A DNA stretch of 64,000 nucleotides from Brasenia schreberi (lineage: Eukaryota > Streptophyta > Magnoliopsida > Nymphaeales > Cabombaceae), in NCBI GenBank assembly GCA_036023115.1, contig JAYKKT010000049.1, positions 620,001 to 684,000 of the forward strand, written 5' to 3'. The notes below the pieces were generated by a model that saw nothing but the letters and a program-made list of their open reading frames with translations, ran no database searches and was not told the origin of the DNA. The translations under genes and the position numbers were made by a program. Shown here one piece after another: positions 47,914 through 59,405 of this stretch. Numbering within the stretch: the first letter of the stretch is position 1; each line of letters begins with the position of its first letter.

Positions 47914-49387
47914 TGTCACGGGTCAAATTTCAAAATCAAAATTTTCGAAACTCACTACCTGTTATGGCAAGAACCACCTCTGTGATCCTTTCAGCCTCCC
48001 CTTTGGTGCGCACGGGACTGCTACACGTTTGATGTTCAGTCACACACAAAATGCCCAACGGAACCTCCTCTTCATTGGTGCACGTCTCACACACACCTAC
48101 GCTCTCTTAGAGTCAAGCACAAGAATGCATGTGAAGAGAAGCAAGGTCACCAACTGTATTTCACGCCAACCTTGATACAACCGATCCAATACAAACACCT
48201 GTGGACTACACACACCCACACGATCTTGAACACACACACTCACCCTAGCTAGTTAAGGTCCTTTCCCAAGGACCTAAGAGAGACACCTCTCGCCCAACCT
48301 CACGATGAATGCACAAGACTCTCTCATAGGTAAATCACTCATGTCGAGGAACCAACCTCTCACAAGTGGCTGTCACGCCCCTTTTATAGAGAGCACTCGG
48401 TTGGCCCTTCAACTCCCAGTTGGTTCGGCTGCCCTGCATGAAACGACTGCAAGGTGTAACGGCTGCATCAAGGGTTGATCCAGCTGGCCTAGTGGGTAAC
48501 GCCTGCCACAACCTGCAACGGTTGCATGTGCTCTACCATATGCGCACCTCCTTGGCTCCCTCCTGAACTGTAGTGCCCCTTCGTCTTCTAGGGGATGGTT
48601 CGACTGCTCCCTGCTCCAAACGGCTACCATGGTGTAACGCCTGCATCAAGTGGTGCTCCTCCATGAAACAGCTGCCCCCTGCTCTTCATGAATCTGTTGG
48701 CCTTGTTGTAACGTTTGTAGCACCAAGGATGACCCTTTGCTTCAGCTTCCAAGCTCCTATCACAGCTGCCCAAGAGTCCCTCTAGTTTCCATATGAAACC
48801 GCCACAATTCTTCATTTCCCAACATGTAACCGTAGTGCCTCTTCATCTTGGTTCGACTTCCACAGTACCTGCCGCACGACAGCTCCACACGAGCACCTGT
48901 CGCACATCAGTTCCACACGACCACCTATCGCAGCTGTGTCCAAAGGGCACCTCTTCGACTCCCCATGTGAAGCCGCACCCCTTGTGAAACTGCCCTGCAT
49001 TGAAGACACTCGGCTGTTGTTGTAACCGCAACCCCAACAATGATGGCACACAGTTGCTGCTATAACCGTAGCACCCTTGGCTGGTGTAACCGTCCTGCCA
49101 TGTACTATCGGTTACTACGTCTGACCAGCATCCGAGTGAAATCAAACCTGTCCCTAACCGACTCCAGCCTAGCCCACTATGCCACTTTGACTCAAGGCAC
49201 AACCTAGGCTAGACTCAAGACATAATTCGCCCAAGCTTACAAGCACTCACTCGGACTTACAAGGGACCAAACACATAAACATAAACACAAAACATGTATG
49301 TACAAGAGAGGTTTACATGACTCGTCATTGTGAAGCTCCGGATGAGCAGCACACGGGCGTGCGCACCACAGGCTCGTGTATGTGACA
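47914..49387 (-). repeat. 5' LTR of gag-only element
   Basis: 1,474 bases, beginning tgtcacggg and ending tatgtgaca on the plus strand, similar along its whole length to the left LTR, with scattered substitutions and small gaps. Confidence 0.93.
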
Positions 49388-49392
49388 TAGTC
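49388..49392. repeat. Target site duplication of gag-only LTR element, right (tagtc)
   Basis: Exact repeat of 43,576-43,580. Confidence 0.92.
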
Positions 49393-49501
49393 AGGTGAGG
49401 GCAACATTGATATCCGAGTACTGCCAACTGGGAATGGAAAAGAAGACAGTGGAAACACCACATCTCAAGCAGCCTTTAACAATAATCCATGTATACTTTA
49501 C

Positions 49502-49784
49502 GCACGTGTGCAGCAGCCCAACAAGCCTTTCATCGATTAAAGGATGATAGACACCGACAACTTGAGCACCTTTTACACGTAACAGGCTAGTTCTAGCGCC
49601 AGTCGATGGATCCTTCATGACGATATACCCAACCTGAAAATAGGTCAAGGTAAGGAGCATTTAAGGATAACGAGATACAGGTACAGAGAAAAAGCTTACA
49701 GGGACATCTTGAGATAATCGGATCACCTCCCTCACCAATGTCACTTTTGGACCAGATAAGACAACCGCTGCAGTGGGTGTTGAT
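49502..49784 (-). pseudogene. Two exons of a glycerophosphodiester phosphodiesterase-like gene
   Basis: GDPD enzymes hydrolyse glycerophosphodiesters to glycerol-3-phosphate and an alcohol. Exon one (49,700-49,784, 85 bases) has a good acceptor and donor and ends TLVREVIRLSQDVP. After a 66-base intron, exon two (49,502-49,633, 44 codons) reads VGYIVMKDPSTGARTSLLRV, then KGAQVVGVYHPLIDERLVGL and LHTC, followed by a gtaaag donor. The pattern (hydrophobic strand plus LP-type turn, then GA-x-V-V-G-V-x-H-x-L-I-D-E-x-L-V) matches the late beta strands of the GDPD barrel, just before the expected G-x-K-V-Y-T-W-T-V block, which should start the next exon. The reading phase fits across the junction. 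The LTR insertion begins 110 bases downstream, in what would be the next intron. I found neither the next exon beyond the element nor the N-terminal exons, so this is a relic. Family assignment is by pattern only. Confidence 0.6.
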
Positions 49785-49792
49785 CTGATATA

Positions 49793-51813
49793 AAATGATG
49801 ATGAGAACTTAAATTTCACTCCCACACTCACCCGGACTCCCCCACTACTCAGCCAATATCTTCACCAAGTCATCTTTCTCCTCAGCCATTAACCCCTTTT
49901 ATAAAGCCCTTAGGTCGGTTATGAGCTGTGGGATATTCCACCTGAATATTCCTCTAAGTAGCCAAAACGGTTGAGGCTAGCTGACGCTTAGCTAGCCGGC
50001 ACCCAACTCTCCCTCCGGTTCTAGAGGCTTCCCTCTTTGGCATGACAACCACACTAAGCTTGTTAACTTACTGAAGGACAAAAAAAGCTTTTGAAAGTTA
50101 GATAAGTTTACACATTGAAGGCTGATGATAATCATTCAAACATGTTGACAAAGAACTATACCACAGTAACTGTTACTTGTTGACAGTTTCACAAGCACCT
50201 CTAATTGAGTCGGAAGGGAGGAGTTTAGGTTTCCTCTTCGTTTGAAGGTGGAGCCCACATCATTAAATGAAACAGAAAAAGGGTTTAAGGGTTTCTTTTG
50301 TCTTATATGGAAGGTGTATTGTGGGTTCACAAGCGATCCACTATTTTAATGAAGCCAAAAAGAGGGCAGTAGTGCTGGTACTTTCTTTTTGTATGGATTG
50401 TTCACGTTTTTGGTGAATAGGGTTTCTGTAATTATTCATATTGAAAGGGGCCAGCCACACACTAAAGTTTTGGGGTTCTCTTCAGTACATGATACTGAGA
50501 AGAAGAAATACAACCATAGGAAGTTTCCTTTTGCTTCAACTTGCTGCATTTTGTGATTTCCGCCTTGAATGTGCCTAAGAAGAAAGGTCCTGCTCTTGGT
50601 TGCTTTTGGCCGTCATATCGTTTTTGTGTACCTTGAAATAGATTATTTTTTCTCTCTTTATGGTGTTCTATTTTCTTTGTGGGTTGATCTTTTTTTGGAT
50701 GGGACTCTCCACTATTTTGATAGAGAGAGCAGTCTTATGCCCTTTTGTATGTCTCGCTGTATCCTTTTATCCTTGTATTGTGGAGTTTTTCTAGACTTTG
50801 TCTCATGGTTTTTACCTCTTACATTGGTAGATTTTCTCTGTGTTGAGATTGTGTGCCTCTTGATTATTCATTTTCTGCACATATATATTTAAGGATCCTT
50901 TGTGTTTGTTCTTTGTGATTAATTTGCACATATTCAGTTTAGGGAAAAGATTAATTTTGGTCTTCCACATCTGTGTCGGCCTTTTCTCCCATAAGAGTGT
51001 GCTAGTTCAGACCTATGTCGACACTTTCTGAACCTACCGGTTGGAGCTAGGTTGGACACATGTTAGGGCTCCTATCTGGTGACATACTTGGATGGGAAGA
51101 TGGTATTAATTCATTGTCGTAATTGTCTCAGGGTTTTCCCCTGTAATAATAATTGTTTTGTTGCATGTCGCATTATATTATATGGAGGCATGGCTATATC
51201 TATAGTTAATGTGATTTGATGATATGCTCTAAGGAGTAAATGGTGTGTGTGGTTGGGGGGTGGTGGGGAAGGGAGAGTGTGTGGTGCAGTTGAGATTGTT
51301 TGGGAAGCCAACAAAGTTTGTGATCATATCTACCCATATTTCCTCCCCATTGCCCCAACAGACATAATGGTGTAGGCCAGTTGACATTGTTTGTGAAATT
51401 GAAGATGTTGCAGCAGATGTAATACACACAATCCCACACACATCCATTTCAAGTACTAAAGAAACTGACAATAATATCTGAATCATCACACGGTTTTTAC
51501 TTAAATGAGCTATTTCTGACTTTAGGCAGGGAAGGACCATGAAGAAATCCTGCATGTTATATCAAATACTTTGGTTTATGTCTTCTCTCTATGGTGATGC
51601 TTATCTTTGATGGTCAGCATGGCTTGATCAGCTGGCTATTGCTTTAAGTTTATGCTAATGCTTGATACTTGATCATGTGTTGTGAGCATGACTCCAGTAA
51701 TGATAGATGTAAATTACTACTGAGCGATTTGGGAATTTCATGGTCTCAGGTTGCAACCTGATTTTGTGCTACTTGCAGTTTCCTCTAGTAATTTGCTGAC
51801 CCACGCATAACAC
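49793..51813. other. Non-coding region upstream of the syntaxin pseudogene
   Basis: This is where the first exon of the syntaxin copy would be expected, but I could not find its N-terminal sequence. The open frames are short or low in complexity (for example a Leu/Phe-rich one at 50,569-50,892). A GT/GGTGG-rich patch is at about 51,240-51,285. Confidence 0.5.
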
Positions 51814-51829
51814 CTCTGTGGAATGCAGT
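51814..51829. repeat. Target site duplication of RTE copy 5, left
   Basis: The 16 bases ctctgtggaatgcagt are repeated exactly at 52,163-52,178. Confidence 0.95.
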
Positions 51830-52162
51830 ACAACAACAACAACTAAGCCTTTTCCCATACTAGACGGGGTCGGCTACGTGGATTCTTTGTTTCCACAGAT
51901 CCCTATCGTGTGTCATGTTTGCAGTTAACTCACAATAAGCTAGATCATTCTTTATTGTTTCTTTCCAACACTTTTGTGATCATCCTCTAGCTCTTTTAAT
52001 ACTTTCCAAATTTAGTTTTTCATACCTTCTTACAGGTTCTTCTTTTGATCTTCTTTCTATATGTCCAAACCATCTTAAACGATATTCTCTCATTTTATCC
52101 TCTATTGGTGCCACTTCTAATTTGTTTCTAATAACCTCATTATGTACACGGTCTTTTCTTGT
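51830..52162 (-). mobile_element. RTE-clade LINE, copy 5 (short, inside syntaxin intron)
   Basis: A 333-bp 3' fragment of the same RTE family on the minus strand, with a TTG-type tail at its low-coordinate end. It contains only the post-RT tail (reverse complement of the block with MSGHTRKDRIHNEV and LRWFGHIERRSKEE). An exact 16-base target duplication brackets it. It sits about 40 bases before an acceptor site of the syntaxin pseudogene. Confidence 0.95.
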
Positions 52163-52178
52163 CTCTGTGGAATGCAGT
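52163..52178. repeat. Target site duplication of RTE copy 5, right
   Basis: Exact repeat of 51,814-51,829. Confidence 0.95.
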
Positions 52179-52202
52179 AGATAAATAAATTTTCTATTTC
52201 AG

Positions 52203-54992
52203 TGGCAAAGCAGACATCCTACTATGATGACCCAACCGTAGAGATACAAGAGCTAACAACCGTAATTAAGGAAGACATCAATGCCTTGAACAATGCTGTT
52301 GTAGATCTTCAGGTCCTATGTAATTCACAGAATGAAAGTGGGAACATAACAAAGGATAGCACCAACCATGTGACAACGGTGGTGGATAATCTGAAAAATC
52401 GGCTGATGAACACTACGAAAGAGTTCAAGGATGTTCTTACAATGCGCACAGAGGTAGCTAGCATTCCTTTTTATTTTGAGATGTACAGAGGCATCTCCCA
52501 GGTCAAGATTTTGCTGATTCCTCGGTTCCAGAAAGTCAGGCTCAACATGATGGAAACAGTTTGGTTTGCTTACCAGATCTTGAGCATTTGAATGTACAAC
52601 TTTCTGCATGTTTTTCCTCACTTTAACTGCGATTTGTGGTGCATTTTCTTTGATATTCTATTCAGAACATGAAAGTGCACGAGAACAGGTGGCAGCTGTA
52701 TACATATATTCCTTCAAAAGACACTAATCCTTTTGTTCGACAACGTCCTCCAGCTGCCAGGACAACCAATGCATCGACAGCACCACCTCTTCCATGGGAG
52801 AGTGGTTCGTTATCCACATCTCAGTTATTTCCTAGGTAATATTCTCCAGCATACTTGTAATAATTTTCTGGTAGAACTCCATGAGTTCTTTCCGACCTAT
52901 TGAAACCCATGTATCCACTGTAATTATCGTTCCATCTTCTTTTGCAAAGCGTATGCTGCTGATTCTGACAGTATCCTGGAAATTTATGAAAAAGGAAAAT
53001 CTGGTAAAGATTTTCAGCTAGTCTTTTGTCTTCCATTGTTTGTTGAAGTACTAAAAAAATGCCTGTTGCATCGACTCCATTCAGAAGTTGCTCCTTATGA
53101 CTGAAGCAGAATGAACCTCTATAGTTATTCCAAAACCAAACTGCTATTTTGAGGAACTTTATTGCTTCAGTCATGTTGCTTACATTCATTTAACCGGCGT
53201 CTATGTTATGTTGTTTAGCATTTGTCTACTCCAGTTAAAAGTTGCATGATTGTTTCATATCAAAATCATGGGATCTCTGGATGAAAAACATTTGAACCAC
53301 TGTTTCTCTACCTTTGTATAAATGTATTATTCATTGTGCAAATATCAAAGTAATAGAACATTGCTTGTTAAAAAACTGTTCTTTTTGGAAATGGTATGAG
53401 ACTTTTGTTGGAGGATGGCTGTATCAGAAGGTTCAGACTCGGTTCAAAGGTAAGAAAAGTTGGTTGAGGAAGGCTTCAAAAATTGTTGAAGGAAACTTTA
53501 ACATGTAATCTTGCTTTAGTTGAATTACATGTGGGTATGAACCCAGATTGATCATAATGATAGTGATTCATGTATTTGCCATACATTGTTTGGAAAAAGG
53601 TACAAAAGGCATGAGAAAATTTATTCATGCAAATCACAGACACTTCTACCGGTTTCTATTTTATTTTGAACTTTGAAACTTTTGAGTTTTTCCCTTTTAA
53701 TACATATAAGTAAAATATATATTATAAAATATAACGAAATATTTCTTTACATTATATATATACACACACATACTGCAGTGACCCTGCACCTAAATTTTTT
53801 TAATATTGCAACTTGTGTCGCTCCCTCACCTGCACCCTAGCGGCATAGTGCTCATGTCTGTTACTGAAGCATTTGCTCTTTCCTCAGTTGTGTCGATGGT
53901 CTAAAGGCAGTTTATACGGTTTATGGAAAATTAGAAGGGAGGCACTTGAATAACGTTTTGAAAACATCTTGGATGTGCAGGAAGTAGATGAATGCAGATC
54001 CTTCAACTCCAAATGGATCGTCTTCTCAACAGCAACAACAGTTGGTTGCAGTGCAAGACACTTACATGCAGAGTAGAGCTGAAGCTCTCCAGAACGTGGA
54101 ATCAACCACTCTAGAGCTCAGTAACATCTTCACTCAGCTGGCTACCATGGTCTCTCAACAAGGGGATCTGGCCATCAGGTGTGTGCGTGCATGAGAGAGA
54201 GAGATACCAATTGGATGCCAGTGTTATATTATCATGTATCGTTCAGGGTATTGGTGCGTGTATATCATATCATACTACATTATAGATTACAGTACAATAT
54301 TTTATTTAGTGCAAGAATGATTTAAACTTTCCGAGGTAAACTACTCAGCCCACCAAAGCCATCCTTGAGGATCCAAGCTATATATAACCAAGGATTTCAG
54401 AAGCTTCTATGATGTCCTTTTGCAGAGTTGCAATTGAAAAAGCTAGATAAAGATCTACTTTTATAATTGCATGCTTAGTAAATTAAGTTGGGAGTTAGGA
54501 AAGTCTTAGATGGATCATTCTGGTTCCCAACGGCTTTACCTTTTTCCTTAAGAAAAAATGAAACAGTAATTTAAAACTAAAGAAGATAAAACAATCAAAA
54601 TCAGAAATTTCCCACGGTACCATTGGATACTATCATAAAAAGGTGCATATCATTCGATATGATGTGACATTTAAGCTATAGTGTATGTACCGATATACGT
54701 TCAAATGTTATGTGGTACGTGGAATTTACAAGGGTTGCTCCTTGAACAGTGACAATGAGATCCTGCTAGTATTAGGTCCCCTTCTTGCTTTCAAGTATTA
54801 CAGAATGTAAATGCAGTTTGTTACACGATGCAGGATTGACGAGAACATGGACGACACACTGGCGAATGTGGAGGGACTCAGGGGGCCTTGCTCAACTACC
54901 TTAACGGGATATCCTCCAGCCATTGGTTAATGATCAAAATATTCTTTGTATTGATCGCATTTTTGATGATTTTCTTATTTTTTGTTGCTTGA
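52203..54992 (+). pseudogene. SYP31/SYP32-type Qa-SNARE syntaxin pseudogene
   Basis: Syntaxins of the SYP3 group (Sed5/syntaxin-5 type) are Golgi Qa-SNAREs that drive ER-Golgi and intra-Golgi fusion. Four exons are visible, all with GT/AG borders. 52,203-52,453: AKQTSYYDDPTVEIQELTTV to KEFKDVLTMRTE, the Habc bundle. 52,666-52,835: NMKVHENR, then NPFVRQRPPAARTTNASTAP. 53,981-54,178: SSSQQQQQLVAVQDTYMQSR, then NIFTQLATMVSQQGDLAIR, the SNARE helix with its central Gln. 54,834-54,992: RIDENMDDTLANVEG, then the membrane anchor (IKIFFVLIAFLMIFLFFVA-like) before TGA. Reading phases match across all junctions. There are two lesions: an in-frame TAG at 53,985-53,987, the third codon-position of exon three, and a one-base deletion at about 54,876 that shifts the frame into the anchor. 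The N-terminal exon is not found. A family member is about 330-350 residues; here roughly the first 80 are missing. Confidence 0.9.
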
Positions 54993-57260
54993 AGCGGTAA
55001 ATAATGAAATTTAACTACCCTCTGTCCATCTTTTGCAGCTCATTTTCTTCTCTTTTATCCAAAGAATGGTATTCATAGTTGTTCTTCGTGATTTGGTTTC
55101 ACGAAGGGATATTCTCCTTATTGTATTTGGGTACATGATGTGTAAGCAGAATCGCCATCGGGTTTCACGTGTAACCCTCTTCACCAATGGAAGGTCTGTG
55201 AATTATTTGAGGAAACGAGGACCTTGGACTATGGGGTGATATTTTCGTGCATAGAGTTGCCTGTATGTCGAAATTTTATCACGGCCCTTTTCCTTGGGAT
55301 GGCTGGTGCTAGGGGTGGCAAAATTCCCGACTTGATGTGTCATGGCTGAAAAAGCCCGGGTTCGTGTCTGTCTGAAATGCTATGAACAAAGATCAGGTCA
55401 TATCTGGGTTTACTTATTCCGACTCGAACACAAAATGACGCCACACGAAGACTCGCTACATGAAATTGCTGGTAGTGAAGGGTTGGAAAGCTCTGTCACT
55501 GAAAATGCAGTTGTTGGATTTAACAAGAGTAAGTTGGCCATGATTTGCTGGTGCGAAGGGTCCAAGTTGAGTTAATTACATGACCAGGGGAAACAGAAAA
55601 CAAGTGCATGAATACTTAGGGCTTAACAGGATTCAGCTACATCAGTAAACTGAACAAATTAGAGGCAGTTCAGACTCATCCACTAATACCCGATGGCGTC
55701 AGTAAACTGAGTTCATGCTCGACTCAGTTTTCTCATTTGAGGTTTTGCTGAGCAAAAGGTAGGATGTAGCGTGCTCTATCAGTCTAATAAGCAAAGTAGC
55801 AAGAAACAGCTTGATCATTAAACTTAAAACTTGAATTATAATATAGAAGTTATATTTTTTTCTCAACTTTTTTTTGTTATAAAACTCTTGACCATTTCAC
55901 TAGATTTTTACACCCAGTGAATTAGTTAGCCTGCACTCCTCCAATCACAGAATTCTGTCAGGAGAAACTGCTACTTTTTTGCCTTTTGGTCTGCCCCCTG
56001 TTTTACTCATGTTCTCTTATTATAAGCACGGCCCATGAAAAGCATTACATTGTTTTGCTAATTGTGTTCAGCGAACCACGTAGGGGATCGGGGCAAACCT
56101 CTTTGGGTCAGATTTCGAGCAAAATTGATTCTTGCTGACATGTAGTGCTGGGGTGCAAACTGGGCCCTGGCATGGTCAAAGCGGTCAGGCATCCGGTAAG
56201 CAAGGCTTAATCGGAAGTGAATAAAGGAATAGTGTGTGCAAATGATGGCAAATAAACTATTGCACGAGATCTCATAAAAACTCTATGTTTAGATGAGAGT
56301 TGTACTGGGATGAGTGATCTCCTAAAACAAACCTAAATAGGAAAAATCAAGAAAAAAAAGAGTAGTGAGTGTCATAACCGAACACCGTCACCTGCTAGAT
56401 ACATGGACCTGGGCAGTGGTACAGACAAAAAATGGTAGGGGTTCAATGAATAGACAAACAAAGAAAGTGTTGCATATCATCTTACATATTAATGGAACCC
56501 ATCGAAGGCCTTATCATGATCCAATTGCAACATGAATTTTGATGGTAAATCTCAAAGACTGAACCCTTTCCAGCTGAAGGCTTTCAAAGAGCTTTTGGAT
56601 TACCAAGTGAGTGAGTCGTTCCTAACATGGATACCCTTATATGACAAGATATGCTTGCCTTATTCCCAATATATTTTGAGCGCTTAGCTTCTTCGCCATC
56701 AATCGGTCAATATTCAGTAAGGTGAAAGAGGATCATAAGTAATTTAAATTTCATAGAAAATGTCAAAAATAAGCTTTCTGTCAACTGACTTTACTGGTAT
56801 AGTCCTTTTGAGGCATATACCAGGTGTCCTGGTAAGTTCTATAAAAGAACGGACCCCTGAGAGTGGATCTACGCCACTGCAGTTCAATATTATAAGAAAG
56901 CAGTGAGCGATATACGAGATCTACATGTTACTTCATTACCATCGAATGGTGGTAATTCTTTCAATAGTTGAATTTAACCTGATGTTATTTGGATTGAGTT
57001 GCAAATCTGAATCGATCCAACCTAATCTATTTTGAGTTGATTGATATATAGGGGTAAATGAACCTAGCTGCTGGTTGGTAGGCTTTATTTGGGTCAATCC
57101 CTGATGATAAACCTTGGTAGCCCAACTCAGAAGCGGGAAACTTCACGATTAAAACGCATGCCAACAACTCCAGTTCCCTGTGGAAATTTTATGTGCCAGA
57201 GGGAGTCAAGCTATTCCTTCGGAAGTTTATATACTCAATAAACTGCCAAGTAATGCTATT
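54993..57260. other. Intergenic region without recognisable gene
   Basis: Follows the syntaxin pseudogene stop. Open frames at 55,033-55,239 and 55,342-55,575 have no recognisable family. Nothing else could be supported. Confidence 0.5.
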
Positions 57261-57264
57261 ACTG

Positions 57265-57400
57265 TGCTATGGTGTTAACAGATGCTTCTTGTAGATTCTG
57301 TAATTGCTTGATGGACACCTTGACTCACGCCTTAAGGGATTGCAGAAGAGCTTCGACTCTGGCATATGATGGTCCCTTCAAATCTGCTGGTGTTATACTA
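57265..57400 (+). mobile_element. Possible L1-type LINE zinc-binding (zf-RVT) relic
   Basis: A short plus-strand stretch reads C-R-F-C-N-C-L-M-D-T-L-T-H-A-L-R-D-C-R-R-A, matching the C-x2-C...E/T-x2-H-x-L-x-x-C pattern of the zinc-binding domain after reverse transcriptase in plant L1-type elements. It is about 25 residues and stands alone, so it may be chance. Confidence 0.35.
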
Positions 57401-58074
57401 TTAATTGAACAGATTAGAGTGGAGTGAAGCAAACATAAAACCCAGTTTGACTGCAAGCAGAAAAGGTAGTGGAATGCTGGGTGATGAATGCTTAGGTGCT
57501 AATTAAAGGCATAAACAGGAAGTGAGCAGGCAGGAGAAGCAAACAATTGAAGTAAAATGGAGGCCACCTTGTATCAAAATTTACTCCACCGTGGGAGTAA
57601 AATGAAGGCCACCGGCACCGGCACTGGCACCGGCAGAGGTAAAGGACTGGTTAGCAGTCCACGCCAATTCCCTTCTCTATATCAAGATCTACAAAAGCAA
57701 CATCAAGTGCAATATGATCGAATTTTGAGAAAAAGCAATAGCGATTGAGACAGCCTATGATGAGCAGCTCCATTACTACTGCTACCTTAACAGCTATGGG
57801 AGTTTCAACTCCAGGAGTGATTACTTGTTCGATTATAACTTGACTTGGGCGTTAGCCCCGCTTATTCACCAACAAAATAGTCAAGGTCATCATTGTCAAC
57901 TTTTTTCACAACCGAACTTTTAGAATGTAGGGTTTTCAGATAAATCTCTCTCTCAACTATGAATTTAGAATTAATTTGCATCCTATATATTACATAAAAC
58001 ATAAAATCTACTCTATAATATTCTATATTATTAAACTACAAGTAATTATATGTGTACTATATAATATATATACA

Positions 58075-58076
<2 letters not shown>
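57401..58076. other. Intergenic stretch without recognisable gene
   Basis: Includes a short caccgg-type minisatellite at about 57,610-57,640. No gene recognised. Confidence 0.5.

Positions 58077-58135
<59 letters not shown>
58077..58135. repeat. (AT)n microsatellite
   Basis: Close to 60 bases of uninterrupted AT. Confidence 0.98.
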
Positions 58136-58141
<6 letters not shown>

Positions 58142-58479
58142 CGAAGCACAATGGTGCGAAAGGCGGGTTTACCTTGAACCTTATCCTGCCCTGTCTCACT
58201 TGTGAGTCTTCTTCTCTTCAACCCGCCCTTTGGTGAGAGTTTATTTAATTGAGAACCTTAGGTACTTATGAAGCGGGAGCCGTTCCTACTTTTATTTACC
58301 ATGCAGCGCCACTGCATTTATTATTTCTTTCTACAACACGATGAATACATTAAAAGAGACGGAGATGCTGCAGAGACAGGCATTATGCAGCAGCGCTGCA
58401 TTTCAGCTGGCCACTTTTCCCGGAAAGGTAAGAAGAGCAAGCAACTTTATTTAACGATTCGATGCGCTCCGTGCAATTC

Positions 58480-59405
58480 AGTTCATGAGGAAAAGTGAAA
58501 GGCAGAGAGAGGGAGACTGGTGGTCGTCCGTCGTTTCTTCTTCGCCATTATTAACCTCTCGGTTCGCCCATGAATTTCTCACCGTCCTCTCCAGTCACGG
58601 ATAGAGCCGACAAAGGAAAGAAAAGCAAAAAAAAAAAAGAACGAGAGAAAAAGAAAATAGACGAAAGAGATTTATTTCCACTGGGAGATCGTGGAGACAA
58701 TGAGAGATATTGAAGGAATCATTTTTCGCATCCGACAGAGGCAGAGACTGGCCGGAATTGCTTTGCTGATTTCTTTAGGGAAATGAAGTTGCTGCCTCTC
58801 TGTCTTTGAAGATTCCCTCCAGTATCCGGGTTCTCGGTGATTTGTTGAAAGAGTGAATCCCCCTTGTAGTTACGAAGCAATCATTTGATAGCAGGAGGCT
58901 CTTGGCGAAAACGCTACTAATTCATCGATTTGTTGAAGAATCGAAGAATTTTCGCAGGTCAGAATTTGAGAGATATTGGAAATGGATATGTTGACAAAAA
59001 TCAAACGTACAGAAAGATTTTTGTCTGGATAAACGTGTGATCGGGGAAGTTCCCTGAGGGCAATCATCGCCTATGATTCAAGAAGTTGTTTCTAAGGAAG
59101 TTCCGGAAAATCATCGTCGAATTTTCTTTGATATACTTCAAACGGGGAAATCCGGGGCCCGTCTGCCTGTCGTTTCAAAAGAGGTGATTGATACGATCAT
59201 TCTTCGTCCTCCATCATCTTTTTCTTTTCTCATTGTCGATAGAATTAGCAAGATCTTCCATTTTCTGCAATTTGATAGACTCGTCTTGCATCGGCACCCA
59301 TCCAATTGCGGAGGAAATCATCAGCCCATACGCAGATCATGGAAGCCCGAAAATTCGTGGAATTCCCAGAAATTATTGAGTGCGTCTCTCTCTCTCTCCT
59401 CCTAA
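58480..59405 (+). other. Gene-like leader region, no recognisable protein
   Basis: Base composition changes here to a more balanced, CT/GA-rich mixture typical of plant 5' leaders and first exons (for example agagagaggg, cttcttcgcc). The open frame 59,073-59,405 (starting MIQEVVSKEVPENHRRIFFD) matches no family I know and ends in a low-complexity Ser/Leu tail. A shorter frame near 59,340 (ATG, then EARKFVEFPEIIE) ends at a possible gtgcgt donor. This could be the start of a gene whose body was lost or displaced; no downstream exon is visible before copia copy D. Confidence 0.3.

Larger units (their letters stand above)
43581..49387 (-). mobile_element. Non-autonomous LTR retrotransposon with gag and protease only
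   Basis: A complete 5,807-bp insertion on the minus strand, bounded by long LTRs with TG...CA ends and exact tagtc duplications. In element order: 5' LTR 47,914-49,387; primer site 47,899-47,910; about 0.9 kb of leader; gag about 47,000-46,118 with a zinc knuckle; aspartic protease 45,967-45,629; about 0.55 kb with no recognisable coding; 3' LTR 43,581-45,083. No reverse transcriptase, RNase H or integrase is present, and the internal region (2.8 kb) is too short to hold them. This is the organisation described for plant TR-GAG-type elements, which need enzymes from a partner element. Gag carries at least one stop (about 46,570), so this copy is dead. The protease type (DSGASHSLIS) suggests a Ty3/gypsy origin. 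Confidence 0.93.

Noticed and set aside
48409..49202. Open frames of 60-119 codons on both strands
   Set aside because: Same LTR as above, second copy. No domain.
49391..49501. Continuation of the GDPD-like frame to VALT and stop
   Set aside because: The family match stops at LHTC, exactly where a gtaaag donor occurs; the rest is better read as intron.
54230..54730. Palindromic atcatatcat/gtatcgt strings in the last syntaxin intron as a separate transposon
   Set aside because: Termini and target duplication could not be fixed, so it is mentioned only in connection with the possible hAT remnant.
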